From the NCBI RefSeq assembly GCF_011386835.1, contig NC_088797.1:60351587-60415586 (forward strand): DNA of 64,000 bases. The letters are read 5' to 3'. The notes below the pieces were generated by a model. That model was given only the letters and a program-made list of their open reading frames with translations, had not been told where the DNA came from and searched no databases. Made by a program: the position numbers and the translations under genes. The stretch comes from Chrysemys picta bellii. Its lineage: Eukaryota; Chordata; Testudines; Emydidae. How positions within the stretch are numbered: the stretch's first letter is position 1; each line of letters starts with the position of its first letter. Shown in pieces: positions 21,925-33,149 of the stretch.

Positions 21925-22871
21925 CTACCTGCACCCGCATTCTGCTACTTTCATCCCCTCGTAGTTATATTTCAAAGTGGGTACCCCAGCATCATCAGTG
22001 TAGAGGATGGAAATCGAATCCAGTTTGGTAGGAACACAACAGGCCTTGGCAGCTTTCTTGGGGTTTTTGAGGTGCACTAAGGTTTGGACGATAGCATGTT
22101 TCGTCGGGGTCACGTTATCTGTCAGAGGGAAAAAGCAGCCCCCTTTGCATTCAAATGCATCGTAATCTTTGGGCGCAATGATCCAGGAATCCCAGCCAAT
22201 GTCTTTGAAGTTCACACGGAGGGAGGTTCTCCGGCAGTGGTTGGTACCAGTGCTTCTCTTGCTTCTCGATGAAGGCTGGTGGAGTCCAGGGACTGATAAG
22301 GATTTCTCCTCTGCCTCCTCTTCCTCTTCGGGCAAAGTGCTGTTCTTTGCTAACTTCTTTAGCACACTCTCCTGCTCATGAACAATCATCTCCCGGAGCT
22401 CCACTCTGGTCTCCTTGGTCCCGTTGCTGCGGTCATTGGAGAACACTATTAACAAGGGCAAATTTTTAGTGTCGGGCATAACACTGATGTCCAGCTTCCC
22501 ACAAGCAAAGTCACCCAGGGTTTTCCTCTCAACAACAACTTCAAGCTTGTTTTTAGTCTTTGATTTGTCTGCCCTGACCCATCTTTTCACAGCACTGGAC
22601 ACCTCAAACATTTCCCATCCACATTCCTGGATATCTTGGGTGGCAAGGAATGAATTGGTGCCTTCTGGACTTTCCCAGAGGTCTTCATCCAGAACATCAT
22701 AAATGACCATGTTGCCTTCCAGTCTAGAGAGAGGCCCAATGTCCCTATTACAGGATATGTGGATTCTCAGCTCAGCCCTGGTGACGTCCTCGTGCCGCGG
22801 GATAGAGACGTTGAAGAGTAAGATGTGTTTCTGAAATGGGTTTTCTTCCGGGGAAGCCAGAGAAACAACAT
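21925..22871 (-). CDS. GDF2: GDF2 (BMP9) exon 2: prodomain end and mature ligand
   Basis: This is the terminal exon of GDF2, a secreted TGF-beta superfamily ligand that, from family knowledge, signals to endothelium through ALK1. The acceptor is CTGTTGCAG before 22871; the split codon from exon 1 restores aspartate at residue 116. The prodomain has [18 protein letters not shown] and [11 protein letters not shown]. An acidic run (EEEEEAEE) precedes the cleavage site RSKR at residues 318-321. The 109-residue mature part has seven cysteines in the order NHC, ECKGGC, ACCVP, ECGCR and contains [20 protein letters not shown]. The TAG stop is at 21925-21927. The full protein is 430 residues, close to the 429 of human GDF2. 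There is no break. BMP10 is the closest alternative, but the sequence and neighbours favour GDF2. Confidence 0.97.
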
Positions 22872-24795
22872 CTGCAACAGGAAATTAAGAAATGCTGTCA
22901 CCCTGCCTCCTATGAGAGAGGCAAACCCAATGAGGATGAAAGCACTTAGCAAGCTGCATGCTATATTTCAGAAGAAATGCCCACCCTCTACTAGGAGCTG
23001 CTGGGAGTGAAGTTACACCATGGCCACTAGCATTAAATAAAATGGACTGGCTTCACTCCAGAGTTATGGGTTTAAAACCCAGATGGCAGTCTCTAATGGT
23101 GGTAACTCCACTGGGGATCAAGTTGCAGTGGTCCACAGTAACCACACCTTCAGTTATACTCTGTATGTGCATGAGTGTGGCGTGCTCACACATAAGGAGC
23201 CAGCACAGCCCCGAAAGTAGGTGGTGTTGGCTCGTAATGAGGACATGACCGGGGCAGCGGGGGAGTGTGCATATGTAGTGGCTTCCCATAGAGGCTCTGC
23301 CATGTGGCCTTTCTAAAGAGCACTGGCAGGAATTAAAGCTGTAAACCTCCATGGAGGTTTGTAATACAAATCCCACTGCCATTACCTTGCCCTTGGTTGA
23401 ATCCCCTTCCAATGGAGGGGGATTCTCAGGTGTAGGGAACTGTAATTTATATCTCTAATTTATGCCCCCCTGGGCCAGCTTAGCTGAGTTCCCCAATACC
23501 GCTAGCGCAAAAAACATCTTGCACTGGGAAGAATTAGAGAAGACAATCAATCCTTTAAAAGTCTGAATTAGAAGCTCCAGGTTCTGGCTAGCTTGGTGGA
23601 TATGGAGCTTTTCACCTCCAAGTCCCTGGTTCAGTTCCAGCCCAGATTGGTAGGGCTTGATATTCAGAGGTAGGTAGAGCACCTGTAATTCCTGCTGAAG
23701 TCCATGGGAGCTGGAGGTGCTAGGCATGTCTGGAAGATCAGGCTGGTTGTGTTTTGGAAAGTTACCCCCAGCTTATGGCTGTCTACTGGTCTATGTAAGA
23801 TAAGTGGATGGGTGTCAGTCCAATTTCTAATGGACAAGTGTCCACCCTGCCAAAAGCATCTTCACAAGGGCCAATGGGAGCAGAGGATGCAGCCATGGAG
23901 ACTGCACTCTATAAGGGTCCTTCTGCGTTGGGTATGGCTGTGGGGGAACGTGGAGATAGCTGTAGTGCTGTTTGCACTGTGCCTAGTCTGTAAATAAATG
24001 GAAGCTTGGATTCTTCTTGGCTGGTTCCTTTTGCCAGCAATAAATTCACTTAAGCCCCCCACGCCCCACTTTTATTGCTTTTTTTGATGGGGCTTTTTAA
24101 ATCTTTGAGTTGTATGTTATCTTAGATGGACACAGTGCTTGCTTTGTAATGAAAGAGGTGCCGGAGCTCTAGCAATTACGTGCTGGGGCTCAAGCAATTT
24201 TTTTTTATATTCATAACTAATGCAGCAAACCCAGACGTGCTGGGGCTGAGCCCTGGCACAAATTAAGCACTGGATGGATGGATATTTTACTGATGGGCTA
24301 AGCTGAGCAGGGCCTGAACCTTTTGGGCCAGATCCAAACACTCCAGAACTCTGAGGGTGAGGGCGGGTGTTCATAACTGAAATCTGGAGCCATATTTCCC
24401 ACTCGACTCCTATCTTTGTAAAGGGCTGGAGCAACACCCTGGAGCCAAACATCTTCAAATGTTCCAAAATCTAGACCCAAATTGTGCAGCTCAGTCCAAA
24501 ATCTCTAGCTTTGAGAAACAAGTGCTGGGTTACCAAGTTGTGGTGACTCAACTGAATCAGTATGAGAAGAAAGGGGAGATGGTACAATGTGAAATCAAAG
24601 AAAAGGACTTAAGACCTTGAAAATTATAATAAAATAGGGAGCGGTGGACAGGATAACAAAACAAACTATGGCTGGGATTTTCACAGAAACCTAAGGGAAT
24701 TAGGTTCCCAACTCCCTTTGAATTTCAATTGGATTTGAAACTGACTCTCATGCTTCTCTTAAAACCCCAGCCTATATGCTTAAAACATCTCATAC
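22872..24795 (-). other. GDF2 intron
   Basis: The donor GTATGAG at 24795 and the acceptor TTTCCTGTTGCAG ending at 22872 bound a phase-1 intron of 1924 bases. I see no clear transposon inside. A weak SINE-like stretch around 23580-23680 (TCCCTGGTTCAGTTCCAGCC) may be a tRNA-derived head. Confidence 0.85.
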
Positions 24796-25141
24796 CTTCA
24801 GTACTGAAGCTCCGCACAATATTGGATGCAGGGATGGAAGACTTGTCCTTGGCATATCTGTTGTACAGGTCAATCATGAATTGTGGTGGTTCCTCTCTAG
24901 ACCTCTCTTGCGAAGGGACACCCGATAAGTTCAAACTCCTCAGGAAATCGGCTTTCATGTTTTCCAGGAAGGTTTTAAAGTTGAAATGGGTCTCACCCTC
25001 CACCTCTCCGGGATCACCAAAGGATTTATCAGAGTTCTCCATAGCTGATAATTTGCCCCAGGCTTCCAAGGGCTTGCCTCTTGCCAAACAAGTGATGATG
25101 TTGAAAACAGACAATGCAGCCATCACCCCAAAATAGTGCAT
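24796..25141 (-). CDS. GDF2: GDF2 (BMP9) exon 1: signal peptide and prodomain
   Basis: The first coding exon starts with ATG at 25141-25139 and ends at 24796 after 115 codons plus one base, followed by donor GTATGAG. The product begins MHYFGVMAALSVFNIITCLA, a signal peptide, followed by GKPLEAWGK. It then has FKTFLENMKADFLRSLNLSG, VPSQ and PPQFMIDLYNRYAKDKSSIP, ending SNIVRSFSTE. These match the N-terminal prodomain of GDF2/BMP9, including the FLRSLNLSGVPSQ motif. A second in-frame methionine at residue 7 would weaken the signal peptide, so the first is preferred. GDF10 lies upstream on the same strand, about 10 kb away. Confidence 0.96.
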
Positions 25142-26505
25142 TTTTCATCTGTTCACTTTCCAACGGAGAAGGGAAAAAAGAGAGGGATATTCCAGTTGAT
25201 TAGAGCTCTCCTTTCATTTAGAGGCAGAAGAAAGGGAAACAGAAGGCGAACAACTTGAGCTCTGTTGCAGTCTGTTGCAAACCCCAGCCTCTTGTCAGTT
25301 GTCAAGCCTTATCTTAGCCATTGATGCCATGCTTCAGTTCTGTTATCTAGCAAAGCTCTTAAGTTAATGAAGATTCTATAAACATCTGAAAAAACAGGCT
25401 GGACACTGTATACTATAAAGAATTCACATTTCACCTCAGTGTCATTGCTTAATTATGTTCTTTGCCAATACTGAGAGGGCTTTAGAGGAACTTTTTTTTT
25501 GGGGGGGGGGGGAGGGTGACGGGGGAAGGAAAAAGACTCTGGAAAAAGAAAAAAATAGGGAGTAAGAACAAACAGCTCTATTAGCAGGGAGCAAATATCA
25601 CCCCTCAAATCTATACCATGGTCCCTTAATGCATGTCCTCCAAAAATCAGTCATCCGGTGGAACCTTGTTCTACAAGCTGTGATCTCATGACAATGCAAA
25701 CAGCCTTAAAATTCCCTTCCATTTATCAGCCAAGAGCTATTATTTGTACACAGTGAAATATCTGTTTTGTGTCAAGTTTGCCTCAAATTGTTTGCTGGCT
25801 TGTCCATTTTTAGTTTACATCCTTTGGTGGAGGGGGTAAAAAAATTCTGTCTTTAGCTTATGTTATGTAATGTATTTTCCTAGATTCTTGTACATGAGGT
25901 CGTTGGTTAAACTAGTTCACTCCTATGTCACTGCAACAATAACTGGTTGTTCTTGAAGATAAAGCCAGGCCTACTAAGCCTGAATGAAACATAAAGTCCC
26001 TATGAAGACACTGAAGACTAGCCAAGGATATCTTTGTGTGCCATGTGAATATAGGCCAAGACAAAAAATAATAATTATGACATATTTTTGTGTGCCTTAA
26101 GGAGGAAAAACTCCAGTTAAAATATTAAAAATATTACCTGATATTTAATCTAATTTAATTTAATCATTCTAATGCTCTAATCTAAGTGTACATAATCATT
26201 TTACCTAATCTATCTATGTATTATTTTTAGAGAACCAATTAATCCCTAGTGCCTGGTGCTATATTGTCTCATTGGTACTATGAGATCTCAGATCACCTAA
26301 ACAAAATATCTCACTGCAAAGACTCATGAAAGTTTCTGACTCTCATGAGACCTCTAGGTCTCATTGCTGGTCATTCTTCAGATTTCTCACAGGGCATATC
26401 TAGCCCATTGCATAATGCAAACTCTCCGTAATTTAGTTACTTCCACCTGTTTCTCTTCAAAGGAGACCTAGAATCCTTGGTTCTGGTTCCTGCAGCAGTT
26501 CCTAG
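25142..26505. other. GDF2 upstream region
   Basis: No clear TATA box is seen near the start codon. On the minus strand, TAAGATAAGG (plus 25310-25319, CCTTATCTTA) is a GATA-type site about 170 bases upstream. A T9-G12 run lies at 25492-25512. No gene is seen. Confidence 0.35.
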
Positions 26506-26509
26506 GAGG

Positions 26510-28150
26510 TTCATAGATTCATAAAGTGTAAAGCCAGAAGGGACCACTATATCACCTAGTCTGATCTCCTGTCTATCACAGGTCATTACATTTACCCATG
26601 TACCTGTGTGATAAGCCCAATGGGTTGCGTTTGACTACAGCATATCTTCCAGAAAGGCATCCAGTCTTGATCAGAAGACATTAAGAGATGGAGAATCTAT
26701 TCTCCCCTTGGCAGTTCATTCCAGTGGTTGATGACCCTCTCTGTTAAAAATTTGTGCTTAATTTTCTCATTTGAATTTGTCTGGCTTCAGCTTCCAGCCA
26801 TTGGTTCTTGTTATGTCTTTCTCTGATAGATTAAAGGTCCCCTGAGAACCTGGTATCTTCTCCCTGTGAAGGTACTTAGACACTGTAATCAAGTCAGCTC
26901 TTAATCTTGTTGATAAGCTCAACAGGTTGAGCTCTTTAAGTCTGTCACCCCAAGGCATTTTCTCCAGCCCTCAAATAACTTTTGTGGTTCCTTGCTGCAC
27001 CCTCTCCAATTTTTCAACATCTGTTTTAAAATATGGACACCAGAACTGGATACAGTATTCCAGTATTAGTCTCACCAATGCTGTATATATAGAGAAAATC
27101 ACCTCCCTACTCACTATTCCCCTGTTTATGCATTTAACTATACATTAGCCTTTCTTGTCACAGCATCGCACTGGGAGCTCATGTTCAGTTCTTTGTCCTC
27201 TCTGACTGCTAAATCCTTCTCAGACTCACCACTTTCAGGACACAGTCCACCATTCTGTACGTATGGACTGCATGGCTTGTTCCTAGACGCGGAACTTTGC
27301 TTTTGGCTGTACTAAAATGCATTTTGTTTGAAAGAGCCCACTTTACCAAGCAATCCAGATTGCTCTGTATGGCTGCCCTTTCCTCATCATTAACCACTCC
27401 ACCAATCTTTGTCATCCGCAAATTTATTGTCAGTGATTTTTTTTTGTATGTTTACTCAGATATCATTGAAAATGTTGAATACCGTCAGGCCTAGTAACAA
27501 TCTCTGTAAAACAGCCCTGTTCAATGCTGATTCCCCATTGATAACTGCTACTTGAGATCTGTCAGTTAGCCAGAGTTTAATCCATTTAACACATTCTCTA
27601 TTGATTTTTGTATATTGCGAATTTTGTAAAATCAGAATGTTGTGTGGTACTTGGTCAAATACCTTAGATAAGGCAAAGTATATCACATCTATGCAATTAC
27701 CTTTATTGACCAAAGTTCTAATCTGAATATAATCAGGTTTGTTTGACCAGACCTATTTTCCATAGAGCCACATAAACAGGCATAACTTTATTCTCATCTT
27801 TTTGTTCTTTAGGAATTGAACCATGGATCACTTTGCCATTATCTTGTCCAGGACTGGTTTCCTGTTAACCAGCCGATAGTTATCCAGGTCATCTCACTTG
27901 TCCTTTTTGAATATTGGCACAACATTAGCTCTCCTCCAGTCTTCTGGAATTGCTCAGGTATTCTACAATTTATTAAACATTAACATCAGTGGGTCTCCTC
28001 AGCCAACTCTTTTCATACACTTGGTGCAAGTTTGCAGGGCCTGCTGATATAAAAAAATGTTTACCCCTCGGAGATATTTTCTAATATCCTCCACAGTAAC
28101 TAACAGACTGGAAAGTATTTTCTCAGTTAATTTGGTCATCAGTGAAATGG
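26510..28150 (-). mobile_element. Old CR1 LINE, diverged
   Basis: Antisense CR1 starts with the 3' end near 26510 (TTCATAGATTCATAAAGTG) and runs through the C-terminal coding region (WGDRLKELNLLSLSTRLRAD) to reverse transcriptase pieces such as FDQVPHNILI and the HLVNRKPV-type region near 27870. The reading frame is broken many times. It belongs to an older subfamily than the copy at 3407. Confidence 0.75.
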
Positions 28151-29335
28151 CTTATGGGATGCTCTTAGCAAGAGAAGAGAACCTGAATGGAAGTGGGTTG
28201 AGCAAATCCACTTCAAAAGAAGACTGGACACAGGAAACAGGAGCAAGGCTGTCATTCCCCTAACTGCAGCTGGTGACATCTGCACCATTAAGAATTATTT
28301 TAAATGGACCAGAGATGACATCTTAAGTTAAGAGCAAGTGCAGTTGCTAAAATGGTCATATTACAGCAAAGTCAACTGCCTAAAGGATCGAACCAACTCT
28401 CATTGGTTCAGACCCAACTCCTACTAAACCAAAGTGCTTAACAGCAAATATTTTTATATTATGGTAACATCCAAAGGCCCCAGTAAGGATTTCAAACACA
28501 GCTGCTTTTAGCTCCTAAATCCATATTTAGGCATTTAATAAATTCCGGATGTTCTGAGCAATTGCAAGTCCCACTGCAGTCAACAGGAGCTTCAGTTCCT
28601 GAGCACCTTTGAAAGTAAGGCCACTCCAAGCCTAAATACAGATTTAGGGGCCTAAGTTTTGACACCAATAATTGAAATTTTTGGCCACCATCATTGAGTC
28701 ACAGAACAGATGCTGCTTGGAGATGGGTGTGTGCACACATTGGCACTCATTTTGAAGGATAGATTTTGACCCAAACTTGCATGTAGAAGGGGGGAATGCT
28801 GTATTGGGTTTAAATAGCAAACAAGTAGAATCTGAAGCCAAAGACGGGAAGTATGCAATGCTTGATGGCTTCTGTCCACAGAAGTTCATTCAAACCTGGA
28901 ATTGGCATCACCCTACTGCCAGGTAGGAATGGAGCAGAGTACACTGGAATTATCAGAGTGTTTGCCTGAAGCAATGTTTTTTCAGGTGCTCCAATTCCAG
29001 ATTCCCCTCCACAGTACTATTGCTCAAAGGTCATCAGCTTAGGGTCTAGATGTTCAAGTGACTAGTGATTTTTGGATGCCAAATTTGACATGCCTTAAAG
29101 GGGCTTGACTTTGAGTTGGTAAATGCTCAGCACTGTCTGAAAATCAGGCCTCTTCACAGATGTCTCAAGTTGGGCAACCAAACATTAAGGGTCTGGAAAT
29201 CAGTAATCAGTTTTGAAAATCTGGGGTTAGGCCTTAAAAACATAAAAGATTTGCCAGTTCAGCTCTATTGGCAAAGCCTCCTAGTGGAGATGCAGCTTGT
29301 AGCAGGCAAGAGTTCTTTTGCCAGGATGGCTTATA
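28151..29335. other. Intergenic between GDF2 and GDF10
   Basis: No gene is seen. Phrases such as GGGCCTAAGTTTTGACACC (28650) and the GGTTAGGCC-type piece near 29225 belong to the degenerate dispersed family noted elsewhere. Confidence 0.35.
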
Positions 29336-29340
29336 CCAGT

Positions 29341-30228
29341 TGTAATAAATGAAGCGGGGGGAGCTCCCTTTTATGGATACCCAGCCAGCCAGTTAGCTAT
29401 AAAGTCCCTGCTTGCTTTACCTGTAAAGGGTTAAAAAGTCCCCAGGTAAAGAAAAGGGAGTGGGTACCTGACCAAAAGAGCCAATGGGAAAGCTAGAACT
29501 TTTTAAAATGGGAAAAAAGCTTTCCCTTTGTCTCTCCGTTGTTTTCTGGGCTGCAGGGACACGGAGCAGCAATGCTATAAGCAGAAATGCTGTGTAAGGT
29601 TTGAACCAGGTATGAAAAAGTATTTTCCATACCTAGAAGAAATAATCTGGATAGGGAATGCTTAGTTAGATGCTATCAGGTTTATTTTTTATTTTGGCTT
29701 GTGGATTTCCTCTGTGCTAACCCTGGATGCTTTTGTTTGCTTGTAACCTTTAAGCTGAACCCCCAAGAAAGCTATTTTGTGTGCTTAATTTTTGTAATTG
29801 TTTCTTTTAAGATCTAGCAAAAAGCCTAAGTTCCAGATGCATTTTTCCCTTTTTATTTTTAATAAAATTTACCTTTTTTAAGAACAGGATTGGATTTTTG
29901 GTGTCCTAAGAGGTTTGTGCATGTTGTTTGATTAGCTGATAGCCACAGCTAATTCCCTTTGTTTCTTTCTCAGCTCTTGGGGGGAGGGGGTTGTGTGAAA
30001 GGGCTTGAGGATACCCCACAGGGAGGAATTCTCAAGTGCTCCTTCCTGGGTTCAAAGGGGGTTTTTTGCATTTGGGTGGTGACAGCGTTTACCAAGCCAA
30101 GGTCAGAGAGCAGCTGTAACCTTGGGAGTGTGATACAAGCCTGGAGTGGCCAGTATTAATTTTTAAAATCCTTGCAGGCCCCCCACTTCCTGCACTCAAG
30201 GTGCCAGAGTGGGGGTTCAGCCTTGACA
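29341..30228 (+). mobile_element. Solo LTR with 5-bp target duplication
   Basis: The unit starts TGTAATAAATG and ends CCTTGACA, giving TGT...ACA ends. It is flanked by CCAGT at 29336-29340 and 30229-30233. A TATAAAG motif lies near 29400 and AATAAA at 29861-29866, in the order expected of a U3-R-U5 structure. No internal region or second LTR is present, so it is a solo LTR left by recombination. Whether the parent was a retrovirus or a gypsy-type element cannot be told. Confidence 0.8.
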
Positions 30229-30233
30229 CCAGT

Positions 30234-31091
30234 TCTCTGAGCAAGGTATCCAACTGTGCCTAGACTAGGGCTTTTGCTGGCATAGCTATGCTGGGCAGGG
30301 GTTGTGATTTCTTTTGTTCACGCTTCTGACATAGCTCTGCAGGCATAACTTGTAAGTGTAGACCAGGTCTTATGGTTTTTAAGTGCACCCATTGTGTATA
30401 GGGGAGGATTTTTTTACCTGCAGACCACAGGCCTTATGTGGATCAGTGAGCTGTGTCTCACAGCTGCCTGCATCATCGTGATTTGGCGAGCAAGTCTGTG
30501 TCTCAGAATGTACAGTGCCAGATGTATCCCCATTGACTTCAGTGGAGTTATTCCTGATTTATAGCAAGATAAGTGGGAGGAGAATCAGGCCCTGTATTTT
30601 TAAGTGAGACTCTTATCAGCACCCTGGCCTAAGATGTAGATACTCACATCAAACAAAAGCCTTTGGATCTTACCCTTCTATCTAAGGTACTTACATTCTC
30701 CAACACCTGCAGTGTTTTCCACACAGGGACATTCAGCAGAGAGCGGTGAATTACACTAGGTGTAATATTCACCCCCACAGGGGGGAGGGGCAGTACAAGT
30801 CTGGAATTAAATGGTGCATGAGCTTTGGACAGAGGAGCCGGTCTAGGGAGATTGTGAAAGGTGATCTCACCACTATGTGGCCACATCCTGCTCTCACTTA
30901 CCCCCATGGACTTCAGTGGGTGGAGTTAACAACAACAACAACAAAACCTACAATCCTGGTCCTATAGTCTCACTATACAGCAAGTCAGTGGAAGTGGGAA
31001 ACAAGATGGGGACAGTCTCCTGGAAAGCAGTGATGCTGAAAAAGAGGCTTAGAGAACCAATTGAATTTGCGTTTCAGTGAAATGCTGTAAC
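30234..31091. other. Intergenic
   Basis: No gene is seen. GTGTAGACCAGGTCTTA near 30355-30371 resembles one end of a Harbinger-type element, and an old inverted family phrase lies at 30510-30595. Confidence 0.35.
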
Positions 31092-31483
31092 TAAGCCCTG
31101 GTCTACACTACAAGTTTAGGTCGAATTTAGCAGCGTTAGATCGATTTAACCCTGCATCCGTCCACATGACAAAGCCATTTTTGTTAACTTAAAGGGCTCT
31201 TAAAATCTATTTCTGTACTCCTCCCCGATGAGGGGATTAGTGCTGAAATCGACCCTGCTGGGTCGAATTCGGGGTAGTGTGGACGCAATTCAAGGGTATT
31301 GGCCTCCGGGAGCTATCCCACAGTGCTCCATTGTGACCGCTCTGGACAGCACTCTCAATTCAGATGCACTGGCCAGATAGACAGGAAAAGCCCCACAAAC
31401 TTTTGAATTTCATTTCCTGTTTGGCCAGCATAGCGAGCTGATCAGAACAGGTGACCACGCAGAGCTCATCAGCACAGGTGACC

Positions 31484-31756
31484 ATGGAGTCCCAGAATCA
31501 CAAAAGAGTTCCAGCATGGACTGAACGGGAGGTACTGCATCTGATCGCTGTTTGGGGAGATGAATCCGTGCTATCCAAACTCCGTTCCAAAATACGAAAT
31601 GCCGGAATATTTGAGAAAATCTCCAAGGGCAGAGGTTATAACAGGGACCCGCAGCAGTGCCACGTGAAGCCTACCAAAGAACCGGAGAGGCAAACGGCCG
31701 CTCCGGGTCAGAGCCCCAGACATGCCACTTCTATGATGAGCTGCATGCCATTCTAG
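31484..31756 (+). pseudogene. Harbinger MYB/SANT-like DNA-binding gene, frameshifted
   Basis: From the ATG at 31484 the frame reads MESQNHKRVPAWTEREVLHL, IAVWGDESVLSKL and GRGYNRDPQQCHVK. This is the tryptophan-rich trihelix/SANT-like domain that Harbinger elements encode to bind their ends. After QQCHVK the family's usual continuation is found in another frame (GEANGRSGSEPQTCHFYDEL at about 31685-31745), showing a frame break near 31675. The downstream acidic part is missing. It is a dead copy. Confidence 0.8.
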
Positions 31757-32000
31757 GAGGTGCCCCTACAACCACCCCACCTCTGTGCTTCCCACCTCCC
31801 CCACCCCTCCCGGGCTACCATGGCAGTTATCCCCCCATTTGTGTGACAAATTAATAAAGAATGCATGAATTTGAAACAGCAATGACTTTATTGCCTCTGC
31901 AAGCAGAGATCAAAGCGGGGGAGGGGAGGGAGGTTGGCTTACAGGGAAATAGAGTGAACCAAGGGGGTGGGTTTTCATCAAGGAGAAACAAACAGAACTT

Positions 32001-32306
32001 TCACACCGTAGCCTGGCCAGTCATGAAACTGGTTTTCAAAGCTTCTCTGATGCACAGCGCTTCCTGGTGTGCTCTTCTAACTGCCCTGGTGTCTGGCTGC
32101 GCGTAATCAGTGGCCAGGCAATTTGCCTCAACCTCCCACCCCGCCATAAACATCTCCCCCTTACTCTCACAGATATTGTGGAGCACACAGCAAGCAGTAA
32201 TAACGATGGGAATATTGGTTTCGCTGAGGTCTAACCGAGTGAGTAAACTGCGCCAACGAGCTTTTAAACGTCCAAAGGCACATTCTACCACCATTATGCA
32301 CTACCA
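32001..32306 (-). pseudogene. Harbinger DDE transposase C-terminal remnant
   Basis: The minus-strand frame reads VVECAFGRLKARWRSLLTRL, then DLSETNIPIVITACCVLHNI, which is the C-terminal block of Harbinger transposases (ENAFGRLK-type and CCVLHNIC-type motifs). The catalytic part that should lie at higher coordinates is deleted; 32310-33080 holds unrelated GC-rich sequence. Confidence 0.8.
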
Positions 32307-33149
32307 CCACAGCCTATAGTTGAACTGCTCCTTACTACTGTCCAGGCTTCCTGAGCCATGGGAGCAAGGAGTAAGCTGGGGTAGGTGCAACCATGTGGTA
32401 CTGCCGACTGGGAAAGCAGCCTGAGGCAGAAGCCTCCAGCTGGCACGATATTCCAGGCAGGACTGTATCTTCATTAGACGAAACTTAAAGAAGAGAATGA
32501 CCTGGAGTCATTCTCATTTTAGTCCAGGCGCCCCGACTGACCTCACCGAGGCCGGCCAGGAGCACCTATGTCTGCCCAGGCGCCCCCAACCAACCTAACC
32601 GAGGTTGACCAGGAGCACCCACTAGCAGTCGTATTGCACCGTCTGCTGTCCACAAGGCAAGGCAAGGCAGGGCAAGGGGATGCTGCTGTATAGCACTGCA
32701 GTACCACGTCTGCCAGCAGCACCCAGGAGACATACAATGACAGTGAGCTGAGCGGGCTCCATGCTTGCTGTAGTATGTCGTCTGCACGGGTAACCCAGGA
32801 AAAAAGGCGAGAAACAATTTTTTGCAGTTGCTTTCATGGAGGGAGGGAGGAAGGGGGGGCCTGACGACATGTACCCAGAACCACCCGCAACAATGTTTTT
32901 GCCCCATCAGGCATTGGGAGCTCAACCCAGAATTCCAATGGGGGGGCGGAGACTGCAGGAACTGTGGGATAGCTATCACAGTGCAACGTTCAGAAAGTCA
33001 ACACTAGCCTCGGAACTGTGGACGCACACCACCGACTTTATGCGCTTAGTGGGGACACACACAATCGACTGTATCAAATCAATTTCTAAAAAACTGACTT
33101 CTATTAAATTGACCTAATTTCGTAGTGTAGACATACCCTAAGAGAGTGA

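Larger units (their letters stand above)
31095..33138. mobile_element. PIF/Harbinger DNA transposon, internally deleted
   Basis: The ends carry GTCTACACTAC (left) and its complement GTAGTGTAGAC (right) with extended similarity (TTTAGGTCGAATTTA against its TTAGGTCAATTTA counterpart). The 3-bp TAA duplication at 31092-31094 and 33139-33141 fits Harbinger. It carries two converging genes: a MYB/SANT-like protein on plus and the C-terminal part of a DDE transposase on minus. That is the standard Harbinger layout. Both are damaged. Confidence 0.88.

Noticed and set aside
22084..22702. Plus-strand frames across GDF2 exon 2
   Set aside because: They mirror the strongly conserved GDF2 coding sequence on the minus strand.
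31484..31854. MYB-like gene as a domesticated host gene
   Set aside because: The frame is shifted near 31675 and the gene sits inside a Harbinger element with its own ends, so a dead transposon gene is the simpler reading.
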